Shown here one piece after another: positions 50,068-58,929 of a stretch of DNA of 64,000 nucleotides. Under the pieces are notes generated by a model. It saw only the letters and a program-made list of their open reading frames with translations, ran no database searches and had not been told where the DNA came from. The position numbers were made by a program, and so were the translations under genes. Every line of letters begins with the position of its first letter. Position 1 is the first letter of the stretch. Source of the DNA: Burkholderia sp. GAS332. GTDB taxonomy: Bacteria > Pseudomonadota > Gammaproteobacteria > Burkholderiales > Burkholderiaceae. The stretch covers positions 3,410,001 through 3,474,000 of the forward strand of contig FSRV01000002.1 of assembly GCA_900142905.1 (NCBI GenBank), given 5' to 3'.

Positions 50068-51549
50068 GTCGGACCTGAACAATCTTCAAAGCCTTGCGGT
50101 GTGAGGCTTTGAGCCGCAAATACGGTTGTGGGAATTGCAGGAACCTGGCACATTAACGCGTGAATCCTGCATTTTTCGACGAGGTGCAGATGGGTCCGAA
50201 GACGCCTGTAGCGGAGGGAGATTTCTTCCGGCAACCGCTGCGCGAACAGATCAACCTGAAGCACCCGTTGATACGTTTGGCCGACCTGATCAGTTGGGAA
50301 CGATTGGGCGCATCGATGAGCGAGAGCTTCGTATCACGCAAGGGTCGACCAGCGAGCTCGCCGCGCCTGATTGCGGGGCTGCTGTACTTGCAGCATGCGT
50401 TCGATCTGTCCGACGAAGAGGTCGTCTGGCAATGGGTGGAGAACCCGTACTGGCAGGTGTTCACGGGCGAAACGTACCTGCAGACGGAGCCTCCGATCGA
50501 CCCGTCGAGCCTGACGCGATGGCGCAAGCGACTGGGCGAAGCCGGTGTCGAAGAGTTGCTTGCCGAGACGATCGAAGCGGCAAAACGTGCCGGCGTGATC
50601 AAGGCCTCAAGCGTGAAGCGGGTGATTGTAGACACGACGGTCATGGAGAAAGCGATCGCCCATCCAACCGATTCGCGCCTGCTCGAGCGGTGTCGCGAAC
50701 ATCTGGTGAAGGCCGCGGCGCGACACGGCCTGAAACTGAGGCAGAACTACAACCGGGAGGCGCCGCGTCTGGGGCTGCAGATTGGCCGCTACGCTCACGC
50801 GAAGCAGTACAAGCGCATGAGGAAAGCACTGCGCACGCTGCGTTCACGCGTTGGACGGGTGATGCGCGATGTGGAGCGGCAGGTCGCCCAGGTGGCAGAC
50901 CCAGGCCGTGCTGCATTAATGGAGCTGATTGGCCGCACGAAGCGCATCCTGGCGCAGAAACCGAAAGACAAGAACAAGCTTTATGCGCTACACGCGCCTG
51001 AAGTCGAGTGTCTGGCCAAAGGCAAGGCCCGCAAGCCGTACGAGTTCGGCGTGAAGGTGTCGATCACGACGACCCACAAGGAAGGATTGGTGGTTGGCAT
51101 GCGCTCGATGCCGGGCAATCCGTACGATGGTCATACGCTGGCTGAAGCGCTGGAACAGGCGGCAATCCTGTGCGACGCCACGCCGGAAGTTGCCATCGTC
51201 GACCGTGGCTACAAGGGTGTCTCGGTCGACGGCGTGAAGATCTACCACCCGGGCTTGCGGCGGGGCATCACACGTGGACTACGCGCAATGATCAGACGGC
51301 GAAGTGCAATCGAGCCAGCCATCGGCCACATGAAGACAGACGGGAAACTCGATCGAAACTGGCTCAAAGGTGCGCTGGGCGACGCGATGCACGCGGTACT
51401 GTGCGGCGCTGGCCATAACCTCCGGATGATCCTGAGGACGCTGCGGCTTTTTTGCGTCTTCGTTCTCGCTGCTTTGCTCAATCGCTGCATTGCCGCCGAC
51501 GTGACGGCGTGACGCCGGCGCAACGAGAAACGAATTGTTCAGGGCCGAC
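50068..51549 (+). mobile_element. IS5/IS1182-type insertion sequence, 1482 bp, with 6-bp target duplication
   Basis: The left end GTCGGACCTGAACAAT matches the reverse complement of the right end GTCGGCCCTGAACAAT at all but one position. Both ends are flanked by TCGATA (50062-50067 and 51550-51555), the apparent target duplication. Removing the element and one copy restores porin codons. It holds one full transposase gene. Intact ends and frame suggest recent insertion and possible activity. The boundary could shift by one base. Confidence 0.88.
50160..51512 (+). CDS. IS5/IS1182-family transposase
   Basis: The 450-residue protein has the DUF772-type N-terminal domain (LINLKHPLIRLADLISWERLG region, about residues 30-120) and a DDE domain: VIVDTTVMEKAI (first Asp), EVAIVDRGYKGV (second Asp) and RRRSAIEPAIGHMK (Glu). 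All catalytic acids appear present and there is no frameshift. GTG 50160 gives the longest frame; ATG 50190 is an alternative start. Confidence 0.9.
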   Translation: MNPAFFDEVQMGPKTPVAEGDFFRQPLREQINLKHPLIRLADLISWERLGASMSESFVSRKGRPASSPRLIAGLLYLQHAFDLSDEEVVWQWVENPYWQVFTGETYLQTEPPIDPSSLTRWRKRLGEAGVEELLAETIEAAKRAGVIKASSVKRVIVDTTVMEKAIAHPTDSRLLERCREHLVKAAARHGLKLRQNYNREAPRLGLQIGRYAHAKQYKRMRKALRTLRSRVGRVMRDVERQVAQVADPGRAALMELIGRTKRILAQKPKDKNKLYALHAPEVECLAKGKARKPYEFGVKVSITTTHKEGLVVGMRSMPGNPYDGHTLAEALEQAAILCDATPEVAIVDRGYKGVSVDGVKIYHPGLRRGITRGLRAMIRRRSAIEPAIGHMKTDGKLDRNWLKGALGDAMHAVLCGAGHNLRMILRTLRLFCVFVLAALLNRCIAADVTA

Positions 51550-51896
51550 TCGATAGCGCATGATCAAGAATCGCAGAGATCTGATGCGCGTGATTGTTGT
51601 TCAGCACATCGTTACCCTTCATGTACATATAGGCTGCGCCCACGCTCCAGTCAGGGCGGAGGTAGTAGATCACGCCGCCGGAGGCCTCCGCCAAGATCCT
51701 CCACGCCGCGAAAGCCTAGCAACGTCGGGCGGTTGATGCCGTCGTCCGTGCGCAGATTGCCGTGGCCATTCTGGTTGCTGATATAGGTCAGACCGACGTC
51801 GAGCAAACCATAGATCGTCACGCTGCTTTGCGCATGCGCGGGCAATGCAGCGTTCCCAAGCATGGCCACTACGGCGTAGGACAGCTTAGTTTTCAT
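51550..51896 (-). pseudogene. N-terminal and middle fragment of the same porin, with internal deletion and frameshift
   Basis: From ATG 51896 the frame encodes a signal peptide (cleaved at AHAQSS), VTIYGLLDVGLTYISNQ and GFRGVEDLGGGL, then stops soon after. In the +1 frame right after this point, porin sequence resumes far downstream in the family alignment (GGVIYYLRPDWSVGA, KGNDVLNNNHAHQIS). About 200 codons and the frame are lost at this junction, near a GGCGGAGGCCTCCGGCGGC stretch. The IS cuts the remainder at 51549. Confidence 0.85.
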
Positions 51897-52070
51897 CCGC
51901 GTCTCCGTTTTTTCACGGTTTCTTGTCCAAAGAACGGCGTTGCTTGCCGTATCTCTTTCCAGGCACGAACGACACTGATTAACTTACTGCATTTTCCAGT
52001 GAATCATCGGGTCAATATGGGGCAGATTGCTTAACGGTCGACGCGACGCGGCAGGAATGTCCGACTAAGG

Positions 52071-52344
52071 CTACGTTGCGGCGTTCGCAGCGTCTTTGTG
52101 TGATGCCACCGCGCTCCAGAGTGGCCGTTTGGTTTTTGCGGTACACGAAGTAGTAATCTTCGGTACGGAGTATGGAACAAGGGCAATGCCCCGCCCCTCC
52201 ATGGCGGCTTGCATTGCCATGACGACATGTCCAAATGAAGCCCTCTTCGACGCCGAAGTATGGTCGATGCCGGCAGCGCCGAACCCGTCCGGCCACGCAT
52301 CTTTGCGAATGAGGGTAATACGGTCAGCCAACGATATCACTTCA
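52071..52344 (-). pseudogene. Probable remnant of a LysR effector domain
   Basis: The minus strand encodes FGHVVMAMQAAMEGRGIALVPYS, split here as FGHVVMAMQ and AAMEGRGIALVPYS, preceded by a weakly LysR-like stretch (WPDGFGAAGID). This is typical of the GcvA-like LysR effector domain. There is no HTH part and no correct C-terminus. Limits are approximate. The remainder of 51897-52356 shows nothing else beyond the promoters of the porin and NnrU genes. Confidence 0.45.
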
Positions 52345-52356
52345 GGAGCCGGGCCA

Positions 52357-53049
52357 ATGGGAAGCACCAACGCAGTTGTGGTGGCGGCAGTCGCCTTCGT
52401 GGGCAGTCACTTTCTCTTGTCCCATCCGTTGCGCGGCCGTTTGGTCCGCGCAATTGGCGAAGTGGGGTTCCTGGGTGTCTATTCGCTCGTTGCGTTCTTG
52501 ACACTCGGCTGGCTGATCGTGGCCTACCGAAAGGCACCCGTGACGGCACCGCTCTGGCCGGTAGGAAACGGGCTCTGGGCCATTGCGACCGTGGTCATGC
52601 TGATCGCGTCGATCCTCCTGCTGGGCTCCTTGATCCGCAACCCGGCGCTTCCCACCGGAGGCCGGCCCGCCGCGTTCCCGGAAACGGCGCGCGGCGCGTT
52701 CGCGGTGACGCGCCACCCGATGATGTGGTCATTCGCACTTTGGGGGCTATGCCACATCGCGGTGTTCCCGGTGGCCAAGAACATCGTACTGGCAGCGGCT
52801 ATTGTCCTCCTCGCACTCATCGGCGCCGCAATGCAGGACCGGAAGAAGGAGCAGCTCCAGCCCGATCTCTGGCCCGAATGGGAGTCGAAGACGAGCTACC
52901 TGCCGTTCGCGGCGATCATCGCTGGACGCGCGCAGCTGGGCGGGTTCGGCTTGCACGCGCTGTTGGGCGGCCTCGTCGTCTGGCTCGTAGCGAGTTGGGC
53001 TCATATGCCACTCGCCGGTTGGGCCGCGGGCATCTGGCGCTGGCTGTAG
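52357..53049 (+). CDS. NnrU-family membrane protein
   Basis: The 230-residue polytopic protein has about six hydrophobic segments and the NnrU signatures GSHFLLSHPLRG and RHPMMWSFALWGLCH. NnrU proteins are linked with denitrification and with isoprenylcysteine-methyltransferase-like folds; the biochemical role is unclear. ATG 52357 follows AGGAGCC. No nitrite or nitric oxide reductase genes are nearby. Confidence 0.85.
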   Translation: MGSTNAVVVAAVAFVGSHFLLSHPLRGRLVRAIGEVGFLGVYSLVAFLTLGWLIVAYRKAPVTAPLWPVGNGLWAIATVVMLIASILLLGSLIRNPALPTGGRPAAFPETARGAFAVTRHPMMWSFALWGLCHIAVFPVAKNIVLAAAIVLLALIGAAMQDRKKEQLQPDLWPEWESKTSYLPFAAIIAGRAQLGGFGLHALLGGLVVWLVASWAHMPLAGWAAGIWRWL

Positions 53050-53139
53050 CCGCAGCCCGGGGCTCGTGCCTGCACGGCGCGTTTATCCAGAATGCATAAA
53101 ACACAGCGCATCGCAAAGACCACTACCGCATGCTCAAGC

Positions 53140-54171
53140 TTAAGGTTTCACGACTACCGTCCCAAAGTATTCCCCGTTGATCACGCGCACCAAGGCGTGA
53201 GGCGCATAGTCGAGTCCCGCAATGATTTCGTGCGGAAAGCGAATACTGCCAGCCTTTAGCCACTCGGCGAACTGGCTGATCCACTCTGCATGCACCTGAG
53301 GATCATCGTCGGCGCTGTAACCGCGCAACGTAATCTTCTTCAGAAGAAGCTGAATGGAATCCAGCTCGACCGGCGCGGTTCGGCCCGGACCGCGGGTCGC
53401 CAATTGCCCCGACAGCGCGCCGAGAATCACGACGCGTGCACCAACGCGCGCGGTGGCGATGGCGGCCGCTAACTGTTCGCCTCCGACGTTGTCGATGAAG
53501 ACGTCGATGCCCTCGGGTGCGGCCTCGAGGAGTTGCTCGGCGATCGGCGTGGCGCCGCGGAACACCGCCGCGTCATACCCCAGCTCGGACACGAGGCGGC
53601 CTGCCTTTTCTTTGGAGCTGGTGCTGCCGATAACGCGGTCCGCGCCGAGCAATCGCGCGATCTGTCCGGCCATTGAGCCGATCGCGCCCGCTGCACTGGA
53701 AATGAATACCGTGTCGCCAGCCCGGATCTGCACACCGCGCGTGAGGGCTGCATACGCCGTCCATCCATGCCCCAGATACGCGACAGGGTCAGGCAATCCA
53801 GGCTCTGCAGGCCGGCACTGTGCGATGGGCACCGTCGTGTATTCGCGCCAGCCCCGAAAGTGCAGGACCCAATCACCCGGAGCGAACCCACTGCCTGCGG
53901 GTGCGGTGACGATCTCGCCCAGCGCTTCCCCCGCAAGGGTCTCGCCCTCGCGCAAAGCCGGAAACGGCACGCCTTCCACATCTTCGGCCCCTTTGCTGAT
54001 CATCATGCGCAGTGAGGCCGACACGAGGAAGTAACGATTGCGGACAAGCGCCTCGCCGTCCGCCGGTATCGGCAACGGCACCGAGACGATCTCGAAGTTG
54101 TCGGCGCTGGGCAGGCCATCGGGTCTGGTCTTTAAGCGAACTTCGCGGCAGGTGTCAGGTATTGCGGTCAT
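53140..54171 (-). CDS. NADP-dependent zinc-less MDR oxidoreductase (CurA/leukotriene B4 dehydrogenase type)
   Basis: The 343-residue medium-chain reductase has the cofactor motif SSAAGAIGSMAGQIARLLG and lacks the zinc-site cysteines. The N-terminal VRLKTRPDGLPSADNFEIV and YFLVSASLRMMI segments match the double-bond reductase family, which reduces enones with NADPH. ATG 54171 follows GAGGA. It diverges from the TetR gene at 54261, with a palindrome between them, a typical repressor/target pair for electrophile detoxification. Confidence 0.87.
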   Translation of the reverse strand: MTAIPDTCREVRLKTRPDGLPSADNFEIVSVPLPIPADGEALVRNRYFLVSASLRMMISKGAEDVEGVPFPALREGETLAGEALGEIVTAPAGSGFAPGDWVLHFRGWREYTTVPIAQCRPAEPGLPDPVAYLGHGWTAYAALTRGVQIRAGDTVFISSAAGAIGSMAGQIARLLGADRVIGSTSSKEKAGRLVSELGYDAAVFRGATPIAEQLLEAAPEGIDVFIDNVGGEQLAAAIATARVGARVVILGALSGQLATRGPGRTAPVELDSIQLLLKKITLRGYSADDDPQVHAEWISQFAEWLKAGSIRFPHEIIAGLDYAPHALVRVINGEYFGTVVVKP

Positions 54172-54221
54172 CGGAGCGTCCTCGAGAGATGGGCGTGCTT
54201 CGTTGTCAAGCGCGCGAGATA

Positions 54222-54242
54222 ATGTGAGCAATTGGCTCATAT
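54222..54242. promoter_or_regulatory. Palindromic TetR operator candidate
   Basis: ATGTGAGC-AATTG-GCTCATAT is a near-perfect inverted repeat in the 89-bp gap between the divergent MDR reductase and TetR genes, ending 18 bp before the TetR start. It is the only strong dyad in the gap. Confidence 0.55.
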
Positions 54243-54260
54243 TCACTTGAGGACAACGAT

Positions 54261-54884
54261 TTGGCTACTCGTATTCCCGCGCACGCTTCAACCATGCGCA
54301 AAGCCCCGCGGCAAGCGCGTTCGCGCGCCACGGTCGAGGCTATTCTCACGGCCGGCGCTCAGCTTTTGGGGCGCCGAGGCTGGGCGCGCTTCACGACCAA
54401 CGAGGTCGCAGAGGCCGCCGGCGTGAGCATTGGGTCCCTATATCAGTACTTTCCAAACAAGGGCGTGTTGGTAGAGGCCATCACGACGCGTCACTTCGAC
54501 GAAGTTCTCGCGGTACTCAGCGCGATCGACGACGAGACTATGCCTGTCGCACAGCGTGTCGAGCAACTGGTCCGCGGCATGATCGGAGTCCATAACATCA
54601 ATCCGGCGCTCCATCGCGTGCTGCTTGAGGAGGCGCCCCACATTGAAGGTTTGAAGTCCGCTCACGAGACGTTCGAGACGGAGTATCTCCGGCGCTACAC
54701 GGCGCTGGTCGCGTCGTCGGGGAACCGCCGTAGCCGCGAATCGGTTGTTGTGGCGGCACAGGTCCTGTCCGCTGCCGTTGCGGGCGTCATTCATGACGCC
54801 GCGCACAGGGGCACGTTAGGAACGCCAATCCTCAAGCGAGAGCTTGTGGGAATGATGACCGCTTATTTGCTCAACCGGTGCTAG
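54261..54884 (+). CDS. TetR/AcrR-family repressor
   Basis: The 207-residue protein has the TetR HTH at about residues 20-65 (AILTAGAQLLGRRGWARFTT, AAGVSIGSLYQYFPNKG), then a helical ligand domain. TTG 54261 is the probable start because GAGGA lies 7 bp upstream; ATG 54294 is the alternative. It probably represses the divergent MDR reductase and itself through the palindrome at 54222-54242. Confidence 0.87.
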   Translation: MATRIPAHASTMRKAPRQARSRATVEAILTAGAQLLGRRGWARFTTNEVAEAAGVSIGSLYQYFPNKGVLVEAITTRHFDEVLAVLSAIDDETMPVAQRVEQLVRGMIGVHNINPALHRVLLEEAPHIEGLKSAHETFETEYLRRYTALVASSGNRRSRESVVVAAQVLSAAVAGVIHDAAHRGTLGTPILKRELVGMMTAYLLNRC

Positions 54885-55023
54885 CGCTGCCGTCCTCCGT
54901 CATGCGAACGAACACACGGACAAACAGTACCGGATATCTCTAGAGTTGAAGAATCGTCGGTCATTCCTGACTGGCGACGCTGCGCTGGCCATTCGGCGTA
55001 AGTTCAACCTAAGGAAAAAACAA

Positions 55024-56250
55024 ATGAGAACGTCTCTTCATAAGGAAATATCGACCGATTGCGACGGTCACGGCACGCTTAGTCTGCACTCCAATAGTGC
55101 GCCTTTGGCGCTCAAACACACCATTCAACCCGAAGAAATACGGGACAATCTGCCTGCAAATCAAGGCGGTATTGGTTTTTTATTTCATGCTACGGATTGG
55201 GATACGCTCTCATTTTCATTTCACAATGTGAAACACAGAAACGCGTCATTCGAAGAGGAGCTTTGGCAAACAAAACCTTTCATTGCATCGCCTATTTATT
55301 CGGGATCCCAAGTCATAGGGGCCAATATTGCTTGTCCGGTTCCCCTTGAGTTGTGGCTCGGAAGCCCGCGTGGCATCAAGCGGTTTCGGGAGACCCAATT
55401 TTTCCCGGCCCTTGAACTGGCAAGGCAGGCCGGATTGAACATGGTGGCGATGGGCGCCTCTACGCCTTACGCCTGCAACTATGGCGCGCTCCCGCGTCAT
55501 ACCAAGCCACCTCATATCACAACGGGTCATGCGGCGACCGCCGCGATGCTGAAAGACTGGGCCACCCACTGCTGCAATGAACTTGACCTCGAATTCGGCA
55601 AGACGAAGCTCGCTCTATTTGGCGCAGCCGGACGGCTCGGCACGACGGTGGCTAAATACCTGCTCTACAAAGATGCGCCGAAAGAGCTTGTTCTGATCGA
55701 TTTGCCGGACAAGGTGAACCTGCTCACGGAACAAGCCAGGGAACTGATGGCGGCGGATCTGATGAGACGTACCCGGGTGTCGGTGCACACCTTCAGTCCG
55801 GACACCCCACTGCCGAAGTTCGATGGTGCGATCCTGGCCAGCAGCACCAGTGTTCCCTACCTCACCGCTTCTGACCTCAAACGGGCACAGTTCTGGATCG
55901 ACGACTCCCATCCCCGCGCGGCAAGCGTCGAGGCTGAACTCGCATCACGGGCTCATACGCTATATATTGAGTGTTTCGCGCGTGGCCCTGCCGGACTCAA
56001 CACCGTGTTCCCTTTCAGACTGCCGAGCACCCGCGATTGCTATACCTGTTTCGCCGAAGGCTACGCAGCCTGGCAGGAAGGGATCGCTTCCGATTTCATC
56101 GTCGGCAGTCCGCCCGTGTGGTCCGTTTCATATACCCACGGTCTTCTGAAGAAGTACGGGTTTTCGGTGGGACCATTTCACGGTAAAAACGGTTCGACGA
56201 TCGCCCTGGATGCCCAACTTCGTAGCAAGCATGAAATGATAGGGCCGTGA
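55024..56250 (+). CDS. Acyl-ACP reductase-like protein (fatty-aldehyde-forming type)
   Basis: The 408-residue protein resembles cyanobacterial long-chain acyl-ACP reductase (AAR). Shared features in order are ALELARQAGLNMVAMGA, ITTGHAATAAML, the NADPH motif FGAAGRLG (Gly200 to Gly206) and, near the C-terminus, CYTCFAEG. Its Cys342 aligns with the AAR catalytic cysteine in the ACFAEA motif. AAR reduces acyl-ACP to fatty aldehyde; the same reaction is inferred here. The N-terminal 70 residues are extra. AAGGA precedes ATG 55024 (an earlier TTG at 54946 is less likely). The first 350 bp are visibly more AT-rich than neighbours. The stop overlaps the sensor-kinase start by 4 bp. Confidence 0.7.
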   Translation: MRTSLHKEISTDCDGHGTLSLHSNSAPLALKHTIQPEEIRDNLPANQGGIGFLFHATDWDTLSFSFHNVKHRNASFEEELWQTKPFIASPIYSGSQVIGANIACPVPLELWLGSPRGIKRFRETQFFPALELARQAGLNMVAMGASTPYACNYGALPRHTKPPHITTGHAATAAMLKDWATHCCNELDLEFGKTKLALFGAAGRLGTTVAKYLLYKDAPKELVLIDLPDKVNLLTEQARELMAADLMRRTRVSVHTFSPDTPLPKFDGAILASSTSVPYLTASDLKRAQFWIDDSHPRAASVEAELASRAHTLYIECFARGPAGLNTVFPFRLPSTRDCYTCFAEGYAAWQEGIASDFIVGSPPVWSVSYTHGLLKKYGFSVGPFHGKNGSTIALDAQLRSKHEMIGP

Positions 56251-58817
56251 ACGGCATGGGAGGCCAGATGGTGCTACCGCGCGAGAGCATGCGGGATTTG
56301 CTGGAACGAAGCCGGTTTGCAATTCGATGGGGGGGCGCCCTCGGCCTCCTGTGCCACCCCATCTACTACGTCGTCTGGACTTACGTCCTGCCACAGCCGT
56401 ATGACAGTCTTTTCCTTCGATTGAGTGCGGCGGCCGTCTGCATTCCATTGATTTTTCAGGCGCGTTGGCCAAAGCGGTTTAACCGCTACCTACTGATCTA
56501 TTGGCATTGCTGTCTGATCTACGTATTGCCGTTCGTCTGTACGTTTCTCGCGATCAGAAATTCATTCTCCACGATGTGGATGATGACCGAAGTCATGATG
56601 ATCTTCATTCTGGCGCTGTGCATCGATAACCCGTTGTTACTGATGACCTGCATAGGCGTTGGCGTATTTTCCGGCGCGCTGGCTGCGGTGATCACCTCGC
56701 CTGTGGCGATCGTTTTAAGCCCGGCCAATCAGTCGGATCTCGCATTATTGCCGGTTGTCGTGTTGTGCAGTATGGCCTTCAGTCATGCAATCAGCAAAGG
56801 ACGCATTTTTGTTGAAAAGAACCGGGCATTAAAGGCGCTCGCCGGTTCGATCGCCCATGAAATGCGTAATCCCCTCAGCCAACTGAAGCACGTTCTGGAT
56901 CGCGTGGAAGAGGCGCTGCCCGCGACGGCAGAAGCCAACCGGGCGCCGGCGTTGTCGCACGACAGTGCGGCGGTGCTTTATCGTCATCTCGCCCACGGCC
57001 AATTATCCATTGAGCGAGGCCTCCGTATTATCGCGATGACGCTGGACGAGGTCAGTGCAAAACCCATCCGCTCAGATTACCTCACCTATCTGAGTGCGGC
57101 GGTTACCACCCGTAAAGCATTGGACGAGTATGGCTTCGGCGATAAAAAGGAGCGCAGTAAGGTCCGGCTCGTGATACTGGAAGATTTCACGTTCAAGGTC
57201 GACGAAACCGTCTATCTGTTCACCCTATTCAATCTGATCAAGAACGCGCTCCATCACATTGTCACGCATCCTTCAGCAACGCTGACACTCACGGTCGACC
57301 GGCAGTCGGTTATCGTTCGTGATACGGGCACCGGCATTTCACCCGAGATTCTGCCGCATCTGTTCGAGCCGTTCCGTACAGCAGGCGATTCGGGGGGGAC
57401 GGGACTCGGGTTAGCCTACTGCCAGCGCGCGATGCGCGCATTCGGCGGCACCATTAGCTGCCGCTCGGAAGTTGGCAAATTCACCCAATTCACGCTGCAA
57501 TTTCCAGGCGTTTCAGAACGCGAAGTCGCCGATCACGAGCGTACGATTTTTGAACGTGCCACGCCCATTTTCAACGGGAAGCACATCCTCCTCGTCGACG
57601 ACGACGCCGGTCAGCGCGCGGCAACCCGTCGCGCGCTTTTGAAGGTGGGCGCACAGGTGAGCGATGCGGAAAACGGGCAGATCGCGTTGACCATGCTCCG
57701 ACAGTCGTCTCTCTACGACCTCGTCTTGATGGACGTCAATATGCCGATTCTGGACGGCTACACGACCACCGAGAAAATCCGCGCCGATCGTGAATACCCG
57801 AACTGGAATGTGCTGATCGCCGCCTACACGGCCGAGCCCGGCAATGTGGTACGCGTCCTCGCCAGAAGAGCCGGCATGGACGAAATTATCAGAAAGTCCT
57901 CCAGCGTGGTGGAATTGATCACCTCGCTCCAGACGCTCTTCGAAAACGGCACTCGGCACCATCTGAGCCAGGGATTCGACGGGTTCGCCGGCAAATTGAT
58001 CCTGGTGGCGGACGATGACACCTACAGCAGGCTGGTTACCAAAGCCTATCTGGAGCGATTCGGCGCGAACGTTGTCGAAGCCGAACATGGGCAGGCCGTG
58101 CTGGCTCAACTGCAGGAGGACGATACCGTCGATGCCATCGTCATCGATATGAATATGCCTGGAATGGGCGGCGTGGAAACAACCGCCTTAATTCGCGCCC
58201 GCAGCGACTCGTACGCCAACGTGCCGATCATTGCCTTGACCAGCCAAGCCGATATCGGCGCTGTGCAGGCATGCCTGGATGCGGGCATGAACGAGGTCAT
58301 GGTAAAACCTGTTCTGGTCGGCTCTCTTTATGGCAGCCTTGCAAGACAGTTTTCCCAGCAACGTGGTGATTTGAATGCGCCAGCGAAGGAGGATCTAATA
58401 CAACCGTCCGCTAAACCTATCGGCAAGCTTTCAACAATTGAGGAAGGCGGTCTGCTCGACGAGAAACACCTCGAAGAACTCGCGGCGCTTGATCTGTTGG
58501 ATCAATCGTTCCTCAACGGCATTGAACAGATTCGCTCGCTCGTGGCACGACTCCCTATCAGCGCGGCAGCCCTTGACCTCGAATCGATGCACGGAGAATT
58601 GCACCTCCTCCTAGGCATCAGCGGCAATATCGGAGCAAAAGCGCTGCATCAGTTCGCGAGGCAGATTTATCCGCGGATAGTTGAAGGCCAATGGCCTTCG
58701 GAGCCCGACTGGCTTGCGCGAATTTGCACGCTGGGCACCCGTTCAGCCGACGCGCTGCAAACCTATTTCGCTTCGGACAAAGCAAGTCGCGATCATCGGG
58801 ACGTTCTGAATGATTGA
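56247..58817 (+). CDS. CqsS/LqsS/PhcS-like hybrid sensor histidine kinase
   Basis: The 856-residue kinase has about six membrane helices (residues 25-190) containing HPIYYVVWTYVLPQPYD, RLSAAAV and FSTMWMM, strongly reminiscent of the Vibrio CAI-1 receptor CqsS. Next come HisKA (AHEMRNPL, His204), an HATPase domain (DTGTGISPE, GGTGLGLAY), two receivers (Asp496 in MDVNMP, Asp634 in IDMNMP) and an Hpt-like domain (LHLLLGISGNIGA, His786). It would run a full internal phosphorelay from a hydrophobic signal. GTG 56247 overlaps the reductase stop; ATG 56256 is an alternative. Confidence 0.87.
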   Translation: MNGMGGQMVLPRESMRDLLERSRFAIRWGGALGLLCHPIYYVVWTYVLPQPYDSLFLRLSAAAVCIPLIFQARWPKRFNRYLLIYWHCCLIYVLPFVCTFLAIRNSFSTMWMMTEVMMIFILALCIDNPLLLMTCIGVGVFSGALAAVITSPVAIVLSPANQSDLALLPVVVLCSMAFSHAISKGRIFVEKNRALKALAGSIAHEMRNPLSQLKHVLDRVEEALPATAEANRAPALSHDSAAVLYRHLAHGQLSIERGLRIIAMTLDEVSAKPIRSDYLTYLSAAVTTRKALDEYGFGDKKERSKVRLVILEDFTFKVDETVYLFTLFNLIKNALHHIVTHPSATLTLTVDRQSVIVRDTGTGISPEILPHLFEPFRTAGDSGGTGLGLAYCQRAMRAFGGTISCRSEVGKFTQFTLQFPGVSEREVADHERTIFERATPIFNGKHILLVDDDAGQRAATRRALLKVGAQVSDAENGQIALTMLRQSSLYDLVLMDVNMPILDGYTTTEKIRADREYPNWNVLIAAYTAEPGNVVRVLARRAGMDEIIRKSSSVVELITSLQTLFENGTRHHLSQGFDGFAGKLILVADDDTYSRLVTKAYLERFGANVVEAEHGQAVLAQLQEDDTVDAIVIDMNMPGMGGVETTALIRARSDSYANVPIIALTSQADIGAVQACLDAGMNEVMVKPVLVGSLYGSLARQFSQQRGDLNAPAKEDLIQPSAKPIGKLSTIEEGGLLDEKHLEELAALDLLDQSFLNGIEQIRSLVARLPISAAALDLESMHGELHLLLGISGNIGAKALHQFARQIYPRIVEGQWPSEPDWLARICTLGTRSADALQTYFASDKASRDHRDVLND

Positions 58818-58906
58818 TAGCCCACGAGCATCATGCGGGTTCGTCGATAAGACTCAAAGGGACATGGGAAAAGCGCCCTTCGCTCACGCCAGGTGCATGC
58901 CTGATC

Positions 58907-58929
58907 AATGAGAAAATTTCGATCTCATT
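58907..58929. terminator. Hairpin at the convergent kinase/response-regulator junction
   Basis: AATGAGA (58907-58913) pairs with TCTCATT (58923-58929) around an A/T-rich loop. It overlaps the stop of the minus-strand gene and lies 90 bp after the kinase stop. It may terminate the sensor-kinase transcript. Confidence 0.4.

Noticed and set aside
55024..56250. Reading the reductase-like gene as an ordinary shikimate/quinate-type dehydrogenase
   Set aside because: The Rossmann motif alone would allow it, but the late CFAEG cysteine motif and the order of other segments fit acyl-ACP reductase better.
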